Under the pieces are notes generated by a model that saw only the letters and a list, made by a program, of their open reading frames with translations, was not told the origin of the DNA and ran no database searches. From positions 339,676 through 403,675 of the forward strand of contig CAJJDO010000068.1 in assembly GCA_905183005.1 (NCBI GenBank): DNA of 64,000 nucleotides. Direction: 5' to 3'. Shown in pieces: positions 12,214-22,359 of this stretch; position 1 is the first letter of the stretch; each line of letters starts with the position of its first letter. Source of the stretch: Paramecium pentaurelia. Its lineage: Eukaryota; Ciliophora; Oligohymenophorea; Peniculida; Parameciidae. The position numbers and the translations under genes are program-made.

Positions 12214-12255
<42 letters not shown>

Positions 12256-13240
12256 ATGAAATTAGGTGTTTGCTATTGAAATAAATTTTGTTAAAATTAT
12301 TATTATTATTATTATTGTTAATTAAAATATACATTGTTATTTTAGAATTACTGATAATTATATTATTATTATTACTATCCTAAGTTCTGCAAGTAAGCAT
12401 AATTAGCATTCTTTTGAGGAATTGTTTATTATGATTGCATTTATTATTTTTATTATTAATCTGGCTTATATAGATTTAATATATCTAAGGATGGTAATGA
12501 ATGCATAACATGATTTGCTTGTTATTTTGTTTAAGGAAAGTCTGTCTAATCTTTTTCTGGTGATAGAGAATGAGTAGTTCCATATTAAGTATTATTTCCA
12601 TGAACGATTTCAATTTTAGTTTCCTTAACACCAAAATTGTCATATTACTCATTAAAATCAATTAAATCACCTAGTTTCACCTTAGGTTCTTCTTATTTGG
12701 TTTCAACTCGAAAGTAGAATGGTTTAACTGTACTAAATTCTTAGAAAATTTGAATACGTTTTAGTTAACATATATTGTTATTTCGGATCCAAACATTATT
12801 ATTAAGGTATAAATTTCTTTTTGACATATTTCTCTTAAACAAAACGAATTAATGAATCTAATCCTGTATTAATAGTGGGTTTACTAAAATAATTTAATAA
12901 AAACTTTTACACATAGTTCTTAGGCATAGTATTTTCCCAATAAGAATTTGCTGTTGCATTTCCAATAGATTCCATAATATCAATATTTTCCTAATACCAT
13001 CCATCAATATTGGTTGATCTTACTCTTGTGACACTGGGACCTAAAGTTCTGTGAGCACCTAAAATATATAAATATTAATTATTTACCTGCACAATCCATA
13101 CAAATAAATACACCATAATCCAAGCTAACCCATCTAGGACCTTTAGTTGCACAATCAGCACAGACTAAATTTTCTGGTCGTTTCAGTATCAAAGCAAATA
13201 TTTTTTCTTATGCTTTTGCTGGAATATGTTATTTATTCAT
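12168..13240 (-). CDS. ArfGAP (SMAP-like), 339 aa, polyglutamine C-terminus
   Basis: Three exons; introns 13059-13086 and 12733-12757. The N-terminal 130 residues form an ArfGAP zinc finger: LVCADCATKGPRWVSLDYG, then FICMDCAGAHRTLG, giving C-x2-C-x16-C-x2-C and the arginine finger in GAHRTLG. It stimulates GTP hydrolysis on Arf GTPases during vesicle budding. PENLVCADC and VSLDYGVFICMDC are closest to the SMAP subfamily. The second half is Gln-rich, with a run of 13 glutamines all written TAA near the end and a shorter run upstream. It shares the window with a Sec7 protein, the opposing activity. Confidence 0.9.
12216..12254 (-). repeat. TAA trinucleotide run encoding polyglutamine
   Basis: Thirteen uninterrupted TTA units on the plus strand read as TAA codons in the ArfGAP frame. 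A second, shorter run of the same unit lies just upstream in the gene near 12298-12316. In any organism using the standard code this would be a stretch of stops; here it is a microsatellite inside an open frame. Confidence 0.9.
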
Positions 13241-13557
13241 TATATTTCAAATTATTTTTTTTATGAAATCAATTATCTCTATTACGTTTTAAAAATCAAA
13301 ATTTTCATATCTATGTAGTCTTCTAATTTTATTTATATATGAATTCACCTTTCCAATCTTACTTATTTAATCATAATTTAAAAGTAAGAAATATTCTTTT
13401 GCTAAAAACAAATAGAATTTATTTTAGTTAAAATATGTAAGAATGATTTAAATATTAATATATAACTGATATTTAAATCATTCTTATATAGATGAATCTA
13501 TCTTAATTAATATTTAGATAAATAATAAATCATATATTAAATTAAATAAAATTATAC
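13241..13557. promoter_or_regulatory. Divergent intergenic region with inverted repeat
   Basis: The ArfGAP gene leaves leftward and the next gene leaves rightward from this 317-bp spacer, so it should carry both promoters. It contains the long inverted repeat at 13438-13486 described separately. No other motif was recognised. Confidence 0.5.
13438..13486. repeat. Perfect 18-bp inverted repeat, 13-nt loop
   Basis: TAAGAATGATTTAAATAT at 13438-13455 and its exact reverse complement at 13469-13486 flank a 13-nt spacer. In RNA this would be a strong hairpin; in DNA a possible cruciform or dimeric protein site. It lies between two divergently transcribed genes. Confidence 0.85.
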
Positions 13558-14277
13558 ATGCTAACATGTTCAAAAAATCTGAAATTAAAATTATATACTG
13601 TTCCTGATGATTAGTTTCCTAAAAAGAGACATACTACTTCAAGATCATTGAAGCTAAGTTCAAGAAGAAAAAGTATCATCATTAAATATTTTAAAGAATT
13701 GCAAGATGACTATGATATATTTTAGTACTTAAAAAACGAGAATACATCAGACAATTATATGACATCATTAACTGATAGAAAGGAAACTAGCTAACTTAAT
13801 TATAATAATATTTCAGAAGTAAAGGCCAGTAACTTGTTTGAGAAAGATAAAGGGTTCTTAAAAAAGTTTAATGAGGTACAATCAAAAAGAAAATAAGAAT
13901 AACTTTTGAAGGCTGATTATTTATTAAAGAAAGATTTAGCAGACTTGAATAAAATTGCTTAAAATAGTGTTTAATCATTTTCAAGTCATTTTTCTCTTTA
14001 TAATCATTTCCACTTCGAACATTTATTAGAACCTCAAACAGCTAGACATGATTTGTAATTACCACCTAAATAAACTTTTACAATTTTAAGTAATCCGAAT
14101 AAAAAGGATAGAACATATAAGGTTCCCTTGCACTAACCATTTATTTCATAAGATAAGATAATAAATGAATAATCTTTAGATAAAGTAAGATTTTTGAATA
14201 ATAAAATGAATCGAATGAGCTTGAATGTATAGTAGTTAATAAATGAAGTTAATAACAAAATTAGATCCTTTGAGTGA
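13558..14277 (+). CDS. Hypothetical protein, 239 aa
   Basis: No intron is needed; the frame runs from ATG 13558 to TGA 14275-14277. Basic, Ser/Lys/Asn-rich, with a charged central helix (KFNEVQSKRKQEQLLKADYL) and a polar C-terminus. It stops 13 bp before the ATG of a small ankyrin gene on the same strand; I tried to join the two with a legal intron and could not. No family recognised. Confidence 0.65.
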
Positions 14278-14290
14278 ATAGTATTTTCAA

Positions 14291-14626
14291 ATGATCTAAG
14301 ATGGAAATGTAGATGAACTCAAATAAATGATAAAGAAATATCCTCATTTATTATAATAAAGAACTAGAGTAATGATTATGATTTAATAGGATAGTTACAA
14401 GAGACAGGTCTACATGTGGCTGTAAAGAGAAATAAGATCTAGATAGTGGAATTACTATTAAATAATTAGATTGATGAATTCGCAAGAAATATTGTAAATT
14501 TATTGTATATAAATATAAGTGGGGATAAACATCAAGATAATTGGCATTCAAATTATAATATCGTAACATTTTAAAAGTATTATATAATGGATTATAAAGA
14601 TGCTTACTTATGATTAGAATTAGTGA
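14291..14626 (+). CDS. Small ankyrin-repeat protein, 86 aa
   Basis: Four short exons; introns 14369-14394, 14494-14519 (AAG) and 14577-14599 (AAG), so 75 of 336 bp are intron. The spliced protein holds a degenerate first repeat (QDGNVDELKQMIKKYPHLL) and two recognisable ankyrin repeats: ETGLHVAVKRNKIQIVELLL, then WGQTSRQLAFKLQYRNIL. Ankyrin spacing is kept across the second intron, which supports the AAG 3' splice site there. The last intron and the exact C-terminus are less sure. It may be a fragment of a longer ankyrin protein; alone it would be a small protein-binding module. Confidence 0.55.
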
Positions 14627-14667
14627 TTATAGATTAAAATTTTATATAATTAATTAATTAGCATATA

Positions 14668-15686
14668 ATGGTAAAGATTTCAATTCCACATTTTATAGGC
14701 ATCTCTTTTGAATATGGTTTAAGGTCAACCTCTAATTGAAGTGACTTTGGATGGTATTGAGACACGTAAACACACTAGATTTTAGGATAAATAATTAGGG
14801 GCTTTAAGATTACCTGTCTATTCTGTAATTGATATTGAATTAATTATATATAATAGGGTGATGATGATATCTCTGGAGTTATTGAAGTAAAAATGAACAA
14901 ATAAAAAAAAATAGAACATATGGGAATTCGGGTTGAGTTGATTGGACGAATTGGTAAGAATTATACATTTTATGAATAAAAGAAATTCTTAATGATCAAA
15001 AATAAAGTTCAGATTTTATGTCAATGTCAAGAGAATTAGAACCATAAGGTTTAATGTTTGAGGATAAAACATATAAATTTTAATTTTAGAAGTTTGAGAA
15101 ACAATATGAAAGTTATTATGGAAACACAGTTAGATTAAGATATTATTTGAAAGTGTATATGACTAGAAGTTATGGAAAAGTATAGAAAGAAATAGACTTT
15201 GCTGTTTTGATTCCACAACCAGAATTAGAGGATTAACCATAAACTTCATTAAAATTGGAAGTATTGAATAAACATTAATTAACTTAATAGGTTGGTATTG
15301 AAGAATGTTTACATATTGATTTTGAATATTTTAAGAGTAGATATCATTTAAGAGATGTTGTTACAGGAAAAGTGAATTTCTATTTAGTGAAAATCAAAAT
15401 CAAATATATGGAATTGGCAGTGATCAGAAAAGAATAATATGGATAAGGACCTTAATAATAGACAGATAATGAGACATTAGTCAAATATGAATTAATGGAT
15501 GGATGTCCTTAGAAAGGAGAAGTGATTCCAATTAGATTATATTTAAGTGGTGTAGATATAACACCATCTGTTAAAAATGTAAGTGGTAAATTTAGTGTTA
15601 AATACATATTAAATTTGATATTAGTAGATGAAGATGATAGGAGATATTTTAAATAATAAGAAATAACAATTTATAGAAAGAAATGA
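14668..15686 (+). CDS. VPS26: Retromer subunit VPS26, 309 aa
   Basis: Four exons. The first exon is only the ATG; intron 14671-14698 follows immediately, then 14825-14856 and 14954-14982 (29 nt, ends AAG). The protein matches VPS26 along its length: PLIEVTLDGIETRK near the start, IEHMGIRVELIGRIE in the N-terminal arrestin fold, SDFMSMSRELEPQG, then VRLRYYLKVYMTRSYGK and GEVIPIRLYLSGVDITPS in the second fold. VPS26 binds VPS35 and sorting nexins to recycle receptors from endosomes to the Golgi or cell surface. Length is typical. The glutamate of IGRIE is assembled across the AAG-ending intron, good evidence for that splice. Confidence 0.95.
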
Positions 15687-15756
15687 TAAAGTGATTAAGT
15701 GATTTAATATTAAATCATCATATATATAATAATTATTTGTAAGAGAAATAAATATA

Positions 15757-17470
15757 TCATAATTACTAAAAATAATTATATTTTTAAAGTCCTATGTGTT
15801 GATAATCTATTATATCACTTACAGATCTAAATCTTTATTCTTTTTTTTCTTAACAATTCTATTACTATTCTTATAATTATTCTATCTTTTCTTACAATCC
15901 ACAATAAATTAATTCAGCTAAACTTAATAAGAACTTTTTTGAATCCTCTAAATTAATAGGTGTATAATATGTATAGAAATTTTATTATTATATTTATTAT
16001 TATTATTATTATTGTTATTATTGTAACATTTATTATTAGACATATTTTTATTCTTGAATTTCATTTGAAATTATTGCTTCATTTGCATCAATAAAAGAAG
16101 TATCTAAAATCATTTCTTAAGAGAATTCTGTAGGACTTTAAGAAAATCTTCTATTATGACTTTGAGTTGTAGTTATTTAATCTTTATTATTAATGTAAAA
16201 TTATTATAGAAAATAATATTGTTTATTGATTTTCTATAATTTTTCTTGATGTCTTAAATTTGAATTTATAAGTATTTATATTTAACTCTAAATTAAAATA
16301 TATAAAAATACTTCTAAATCTTCACAATTTCTTTATAATTCATTATTTGCTGTCTCAAGAGTCTTATTTAATAACATTTCTCTTTAATAGTTCTTTCTTA
16401 ATTCTTCTATCATTCTCTCATATTTATTAATTTTTTCAACAATATTAGGATCTATTTACTTTTTAATATCTTGCATTTATTAAATTTATCTTTTAGCATT
16501 GATCTCTTATATTTATTTTGCCTTTGTGAGATCTAATTTAGGAATTTCCTTCATTTATTTTACTATTTAATTCTCTTATTTTAATGGTAAAGGAGACATT
16601 AAAGGTGAACTACCAACTGAAGAATTGTTATCATTTTATGATGAATTATCATTTTCTTCTTTGTTCATAACATTTAACAAATTATTTTAAACTAAGATAT
16701 ATAATATTTTTAATTACATTTAATCAATTATTCAGGTCCTTATTGAACTTATTATTATTAAATAATTAGTTTATTACCATGATATGTCATAGCTGTATTT
16801 TTCATTTGAACTAGGTTACTCATTAATTTCTAGATAAATAGTGAAAATATAATACTAAATTAAATCCTTATAGTTTTTATTTTTCAGCTTCTATAATTTT
16901 ATTCTTTTTGATTTATTATATTAATTGAGATGTTAACATTTCAATTTGATTATGAAATTTGATAGCAATTTTATCAGGTTCACATATTTCTTTGTATTTA
17001 ATAACAATACCTGAAATTTCATCATATTCAGGTTTTAATTATTCCATTTTACTTAATTGTTATTCAGCTTTATTGAGATTATTTTATAATGTTTAGATTT
17101 TATTCTATAATGATAAAATTAATTCTTTTTCATGTCTTTAAGCTTCTTCAGTGATTTATTAATTTATTAATACTTAATTTTATGCTTGATTCCTTTCTTC
17201 AATAAGTTTATCAATTTGATTATGCAATTTAGCATTTTCTTCTTACAAATTTTTCAATACCATTAATATAGCTTTATTTTATTCATCATTATTTTGAGGT
17301 GTCATAATTCTTAATGCCTTTTTATTTAATTAAAGTAAACCCTTTAATTCATTCAATTATTCAGTTAATTGTTTATTTTCTTATTTGAGATAATCAATTA
17401 ATTCTGTATGTTAATTATTAGCAATATATAGACTGCTTGTTAGATTCTTTTTAGAATGAGATTATTTCAT
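15757..17470 (-). CDS. Long coiled-coil protein, 545 aa
   Basis: Introns 16830-16855, 16692-16717 and 16288-16311. The protein is nearly all predicted coiled coil: N-terminal YLKQENKQLTEQLNELKGL and EENAKLHNQIDKLIEERNQA, a central Asn/Ser linker, then ERMIEELRKNYQREMLLNK, ending Gln-rich with another TAA-coded run near 16000. The intron at 16692-16717 fuses two frames that would otherwise overlap as separate genes with an ATG at 16668. Such proteins in ciliates are often basal-body, ciliary or cytoskeletal scaffolds; this is inference. Its start overlaps the last bases of the Dot1-type gene upstream. Confidence 0.7.
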
Positions 17471-18752
17471 AATTATATTTATTATTATTAAACCTAAATC
17501 ATTTTCTTTTATTAAATGTGAATTGTAGCCAACCCCCATGACAATTGCACTTTAATAGATTTAATAAGATCCCAGCTACTCTAAGGTTCAAGTGTTTTAG
17601 TAACAGTAATGAAGTAAGATCCTTCCTTCAAATCTGCAGCTTTTTTACTTAGCTGCTTCATTAGATCTGGATCAAAACAAGTTGTTGAAGCAAATAAGAA
17701 GGTACCATCAGTCCAATCTAACTTGATTTCGTAAATTAAATAATACTTCTCGTACATCTCCATTTATAAATTCAATTTTAGGTAATTAATAATCATAAAT
17801 ACCAATTTATTCCATTTCTTATTCAATAATACATTTCTATTTTTCAACTTCTTCTTTTAATTTACAAGCCTATTCATGTAAAGAATGTAAAAATTCAATT
17901 CCTTTACAAATATTAAATTGATGCATTAATGATGCAGCTATCACACTCTTACCAATACCGCTACCTAGATCATAAAAGACTCCACCTTTTTTAGGTGATA
18001 CACATTGGAACACCAGTGATAAAGATATAAAATCCTTTACAATTTAACAAATTACTTACAATTTCACCATATGATAGAGAATTTGATGTCAAATGATTCG
18101 CCAACCTTTCTTCTCTACTTAAAGTCTAATATATTTAATTTTATCATTATATTACTCGTGCTCTTTATAATGAATAATCTTTTGTGATTTTCTCATATAA
18201 GCTCTTCAATGATTCCTAAGAAGATTGTGTATTATCAATCTATTAAGTACTATCTTAATTCTATAAAGAGTTTAGAAAATTCAGAATCCGTGCATGGTCC
18301 ATTATATAATAAAATAATTTAGTTTCATAAATAATTTAAGTCTTTAATTAATAAATTAAATACATGAATCGAGAAATCTGGTCCTAAATTACACATAATG
18401 TAGTTGACTCCATAAAATCCTTTCCAAATGGTGGTTTAATGATATTAACATCAGGATTATCAATTGCCAATTTGACATCTTTGTTTCTAACATACTTTCT
18501 TGAAAAAAGCAAATCTGTAATCATTCTCCTCAATTACTCTAATTAAGAAATAGATTTTATTGATACATAGCTTAACTATTTTGTCACCTAAAATTAACTA
18601 AATAATAACAAAGAATATGCTCTCTCTGTTGTTGTCTTGACTAAATTACCATCTGATAAAAGAGCTACTTTTTATAAATAAGGTGGAATTTTTTCAATTA
18701 CTCCTTAAATCTTAATGTAAGATTTACTAACCAACACATTATCACCCTTCAT
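17467..18752 (-). CDS. Dot1-type methyltransferase, 401 aa
   Basis: Introns 18126-18155 (30 nt), 18035-18059 (25 nt, AAG) and 17722-17746 (25 nt, AAG). The C-terminal half carries a class I SAM-dependent methyltransferase fold of the Dot1 type: SLSYGEI, then VFYDLGSGIGKSVIAAS at about residues 240-256 (SAM motif I), KGIEF (acidic motif II), GDVRELDW, and FASTTCFDPDLM followed by GSYFITVTKTLE. Dot1 methylates histone H3 Lys79, but protists have Dot1-fold enzymes with other targets. The N-terminal 200 residues are not recognised. TGA 17467-17469 overlaps the ATG of the coiled-coil gene by four bases; a 47-nt intron could instead fuse the two. Confidence 0.8.
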
Positions 18753-18799
18753 TATTACTCATTTAATTATACAATAAGTTCATCAAATCAAATCAAAAT
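18753..18799. promoter_or_regulatory. Very short divergent promoter region
   Basis: Only 47 bp separate the start of the Dot1-type gene (minus) from the start of the XPF-type gene (plus). Both promoters and both 5' leaders must fit here or extend into the coding regions. The sequence is AT-rich with a repeated ATCAA element (18782-18795). Confidence 0.5.
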
Positions 18800-20985
18800 A
18801 TGATTATGAAAGTTGGATCACTAATTTTATCAAAATAGTTAAACCTGAATTATTTCTTCTTGCTTTTACTAATCAACCTTCAATATTACAATTACAATAA
18901 AACACACCTATTATTCTCAAGAATTTCTATCTAAATAATATAATTCCTTGGCCTATGAATAGAGCTGAAATTGTTAACTGTTTAAAGTAACATCCATTTA
19001 AATGGAGTGAAATCAAAATTAATTTAAATAAAACTATTAAAGATATTTAAGAAATTATTATTTCCCTTATTAAATAATGTATTTAAGCAGTTAATGGATA
19101 ATGTGGTACATCCTATTTAACAAGTGATATGGTAATACAATAGAATTGGAGAAAACTCAAGGCTCTTATTTAAAGACAATCATTTAAAATAGATCTTATT
19201 TAATAATAAATATTTTTAGATATTTTTTAACTCAGAAAATTATTATTTGCATTAATTAATTAATCAGCATATTAATTCTATTTTACATTAACATAAATAA
19301 TCAATGATGCTCCAATTGATTCAATTTGGTATATATCTTAACCTGAAATTGAAGGATTAGTAATAAAATTATAAAAATTAGCACAAGAGAGAGTATATTA
19401 ATTTGTAAACATATAGGATCCTATTAAATATAAATTTATTAAATAGAATGGAGAAGAAGTTATTAAAGAAATCAACACTAAAATTGATTTTAAAATTGAA
19501 ATATAATCTAAATATTTATAACTCACTAAAATAATAGATAAAATTTCATAATAAAATTAGTCTCAAAATGAAAATTTAAGAATTTGGATTTGGGTTTAAA
19601 ATAATGAAAATGTAACTTAGATTTAACAATTTCTTGTTTCTACATACAGAATGAAAGATAAAAATAATTATGTCAATCAATTTAATTTTTTAAGAAGAAT
19701 TTTAGAATAGAAATCATGTAAATCAATTGATAAATTTTTAAATAATAATTCTGATTAATAATAATCTTAATAAATTGTATAAGAGAGAAAATCTAAAATA
19801 ATATTAAAGCATAATAATAAATTAATTAAATAAACAAAACAAATTAAATAAGAAGAGGAAACTTTATTGAATTATTTACTATATTAAGAATTAGAATAAT
19901 TATTTGAACATGTTTTAAAATAAGAAGAATAAGTATTACTTTAAAAATCTTAAGTTTTAAAATAATAAACATATTAATTATTACCATAAGAATTGTTATA
20001 ATTTGATTTATATTAAAGTGGACATAAGGTCAATAAAGATGGAATTGTTATTTAATTTGAAGAAGATACAATAATACCAAAAATGACAATTGTAGTTAAT
20101 AATATGAATGATGATTGTCAGAGATATACATTTAAATAAACTTATAAACCAGATTATATTATAATGATGGAACCAAATCATTCTTTTTTAAAGGAACTTT
20201 TAATTAATCAAAATTATGTTGAAACTATTTTATTAATGTAAAATGAATGTGTTGAATTTTGGTAATATTATAAAGAGAAAATGGATGAAGAATTTGCATT
20301 TGAATAAATAATTGAACATTCTAAAGACTTTTCTAGATCTTTTGAAAAACCTGAAGATGCAATACATAAATTAGATATGCAATAGTAACATCAAAATTCT
20401 AGATAAGGAAAAGGAGAAGAGTTTTTTTAATTAAAAGATATTCAACCTAGTATATTTGTAGATTATAGAGAATTTAGATGTGATGTTCCACCTAAATTAT
20501 ATTTTCATGGATTTTAATTGACTCCTGTTATGTTAAAAGTAGGAGATATTATTTTAAGCAATAATTGTGCTATAGAAAGAAAATCAGTTGAAACAGGAGA
20601 TCTTATTGAATCAATAAATCAAAATAGATTGGATTAATAATTATAAAAAATGAATTCATTTGATAATCCATTTTTATTAATAGAATATTCTGATAATATT
20701 CCTTTTTGTTTAGGATCATTATCAAGACAATCATAACATTTTAGTTCTAATACAAGAGTGATGGTTAGATTATTAGAATTAATAACTAAGTTTTCTAAAA
20801 TTTAAATTTTATGGTCTAATAACTCAGATGATACAATTAAAATTATTTGTAAATTAAAGTAAACTCTAGCTAGAAATTCTCCAGATATAAAAATATTCAA
20901 AACTAACATTCAATAATAAAATGGATTATTATAGAATGAAAAAATTACTGATTATTTTACTTAAATAGAAAAAGAAATATAATGA
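18800..20985 (+). CDS. XPF: XPF/ERCC4-type structure-specific endonuclease, about 727 aa
   Basis: One long exon. The C-terminal 180 residues are an ERCC4 nuclease: IFVDYREFRCDVPPKLY, then LTPVMLKVGDIILSNNCAIE and ERKSVETGDLIESI, which keeps the ERK-x3-D catalytic motif. The N-terminal part would be the inactive helicase-like region. XPF cuts 5' of bubbles in nucleotide excision repair and crosslink repair, with ERCC1. The helix-hairpin-helix dimerisation domain that normally follows the nuclease is absent; the protein ends with NEKITDYF, similar to a PCNA-binding peptide. The start is unresolved: coding character reaches 18802, but the ATG at 18800 is one frame off and the first in-frame ATG is 18955. 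Confidence 0.85.
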
Positions 20986-21016
20986 GATAATGTATTTAAA
21001 TATAATTTATTATCTA

Positions 21017-22243
21017 TCAAACTATTGTAACAGTATAAAATGGTAAATATCTTGCAATTTTTTATCCAGTAATTTCTAAATACATTAATCCTTTTTTATT
21101 TAATCTATGATGCATAACATCAATTTCAAAATGAACTCCATTATGATTTGAATTCTCAGCAAAGAATTTTGATAGTTCCTTTTATTATTATTTAAAGAAT
21201 AATACCTTTCTTCTAATTGATGCAGCATCTATATGATTAACATATGCTTAAAATATTTCAGTAGCTCCACCTTCATGAAATGTAGTTGTTGTTGGTCCTT
21301 AAGGAACACTTGCTAAAGTAATTCTTCTTTTTGGTCTCAAAAGTGGTGCCATATTTTATCTTATACAAGCTTCATTTATTCTAACTTCAAGAAATGCTCT
21401 CTCTTCATGTCTACCTGCCATAACTTCAAGTATCAATTTATGATGTAAAGGATTACTCTTATTCCATAATATTGTGAAATAACTTCTAAGAAAATATCTC
21501 ACTAAATCTGGTCTCATATCATAACTTTCAGGATTCTTTAAAATACTCTTTAAATGCATACAACCTGTATTTTCTGGTTTTAAAAGTGATGTTAAAAGAT
21601 CATCTTTAAACTAACATATTAAATAATAAATACTGAATTAGGAGGATCAATTAAGGCATCAACTGTCAAAGTCATACCTAATTCTTTTTCCAAATGTCTT
21701 ATAGCATCATCATCTGTACACATATAAAATCCATCTTATTTCATATACTATAAGTAATTGCTTAAAATGCTATCAACAGTATCTTAAGTCAATGGTGTAT
21801 TAATTGTTTATTCATATACTTATAAAGCTAACAAGAATTCACCAGAATCACCTCCAGGTGTTCCTAATACACCTTATTCATTTCTTCCATCTAAACATGA
21901 AAAATGATAGCTGTTAGGATCTCCAAATTACAATTCATTAAGAGGTCCAATTAAATGTCTAATTTATTCAAAAGAGGCTGTTTTGCCATCATCTCCTGCA
22001 AAGTCTTAATGTAATTAAACTTTAGTAGGATCACAAAAGGTTTCACCAACATGAAGTTATGTAGTAGTAGATTCACATTAACATGATGTTTCATATTCCT
22101 ATGCTATATTACTAATTAAATTTTTAAATCTTACCATCAAATTCAGCTCTTCCATTTATTCTCCTTATATCTTTAGGTGATGATTCCACTTTCAACTTTA
22201 CTTCAGCACAAAATATAGCACTAATCAATACTATTATTATCAT
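21017..22243 (-). CDS. Secreted or lumenal protein of unknown family, 390 aa
   Basis: Introns 22104-22134 (31 nt) and 21611-21633 (23 nt); a 27-nt segment in the last exon could also be an intron without changing frame. The N-terminus MIIIVLISAIFCAEVK is a clear signal peptide, and no further membrane span is seen. Several cysteines occur early (CQCEST, ETFCDP, SCLDGRNEQG) and a glycine-rich LGTPGGDSGEF block follows. GGDSG resembles the serine-protease nucleophile loop (GDSGGP-like) but histidine and aspartate partners were not identified, so protease function is not claimed. The second half is Arg-rich and globular. Confidence 0.65.
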
Positions 22244-22359
22244 ATATTCGTTTTTTAATTATATATATTATATTTTTTTCTATTCTTTCTATTTCTAATT
22301 AATTTAATTAAATTCGTGTAATATTATATTAATTTAAATTGTCATCATATAAATATAGA

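Noticed and set aside
15757..16668. Separate coiled-coil gene starting at 16668
   Set aside because: The intron at 16692-16717 fuses the upstream coiled-coil frame with this one and explains the apparent ATGA overlap.
21900..21960. Serine-protease active site in the secreted protein
   Set aside because: A GGDSGEF segment resembles the nucleophile loop, but no catalytic His or Asp context or trypsin-like disulfide pattern was seen.
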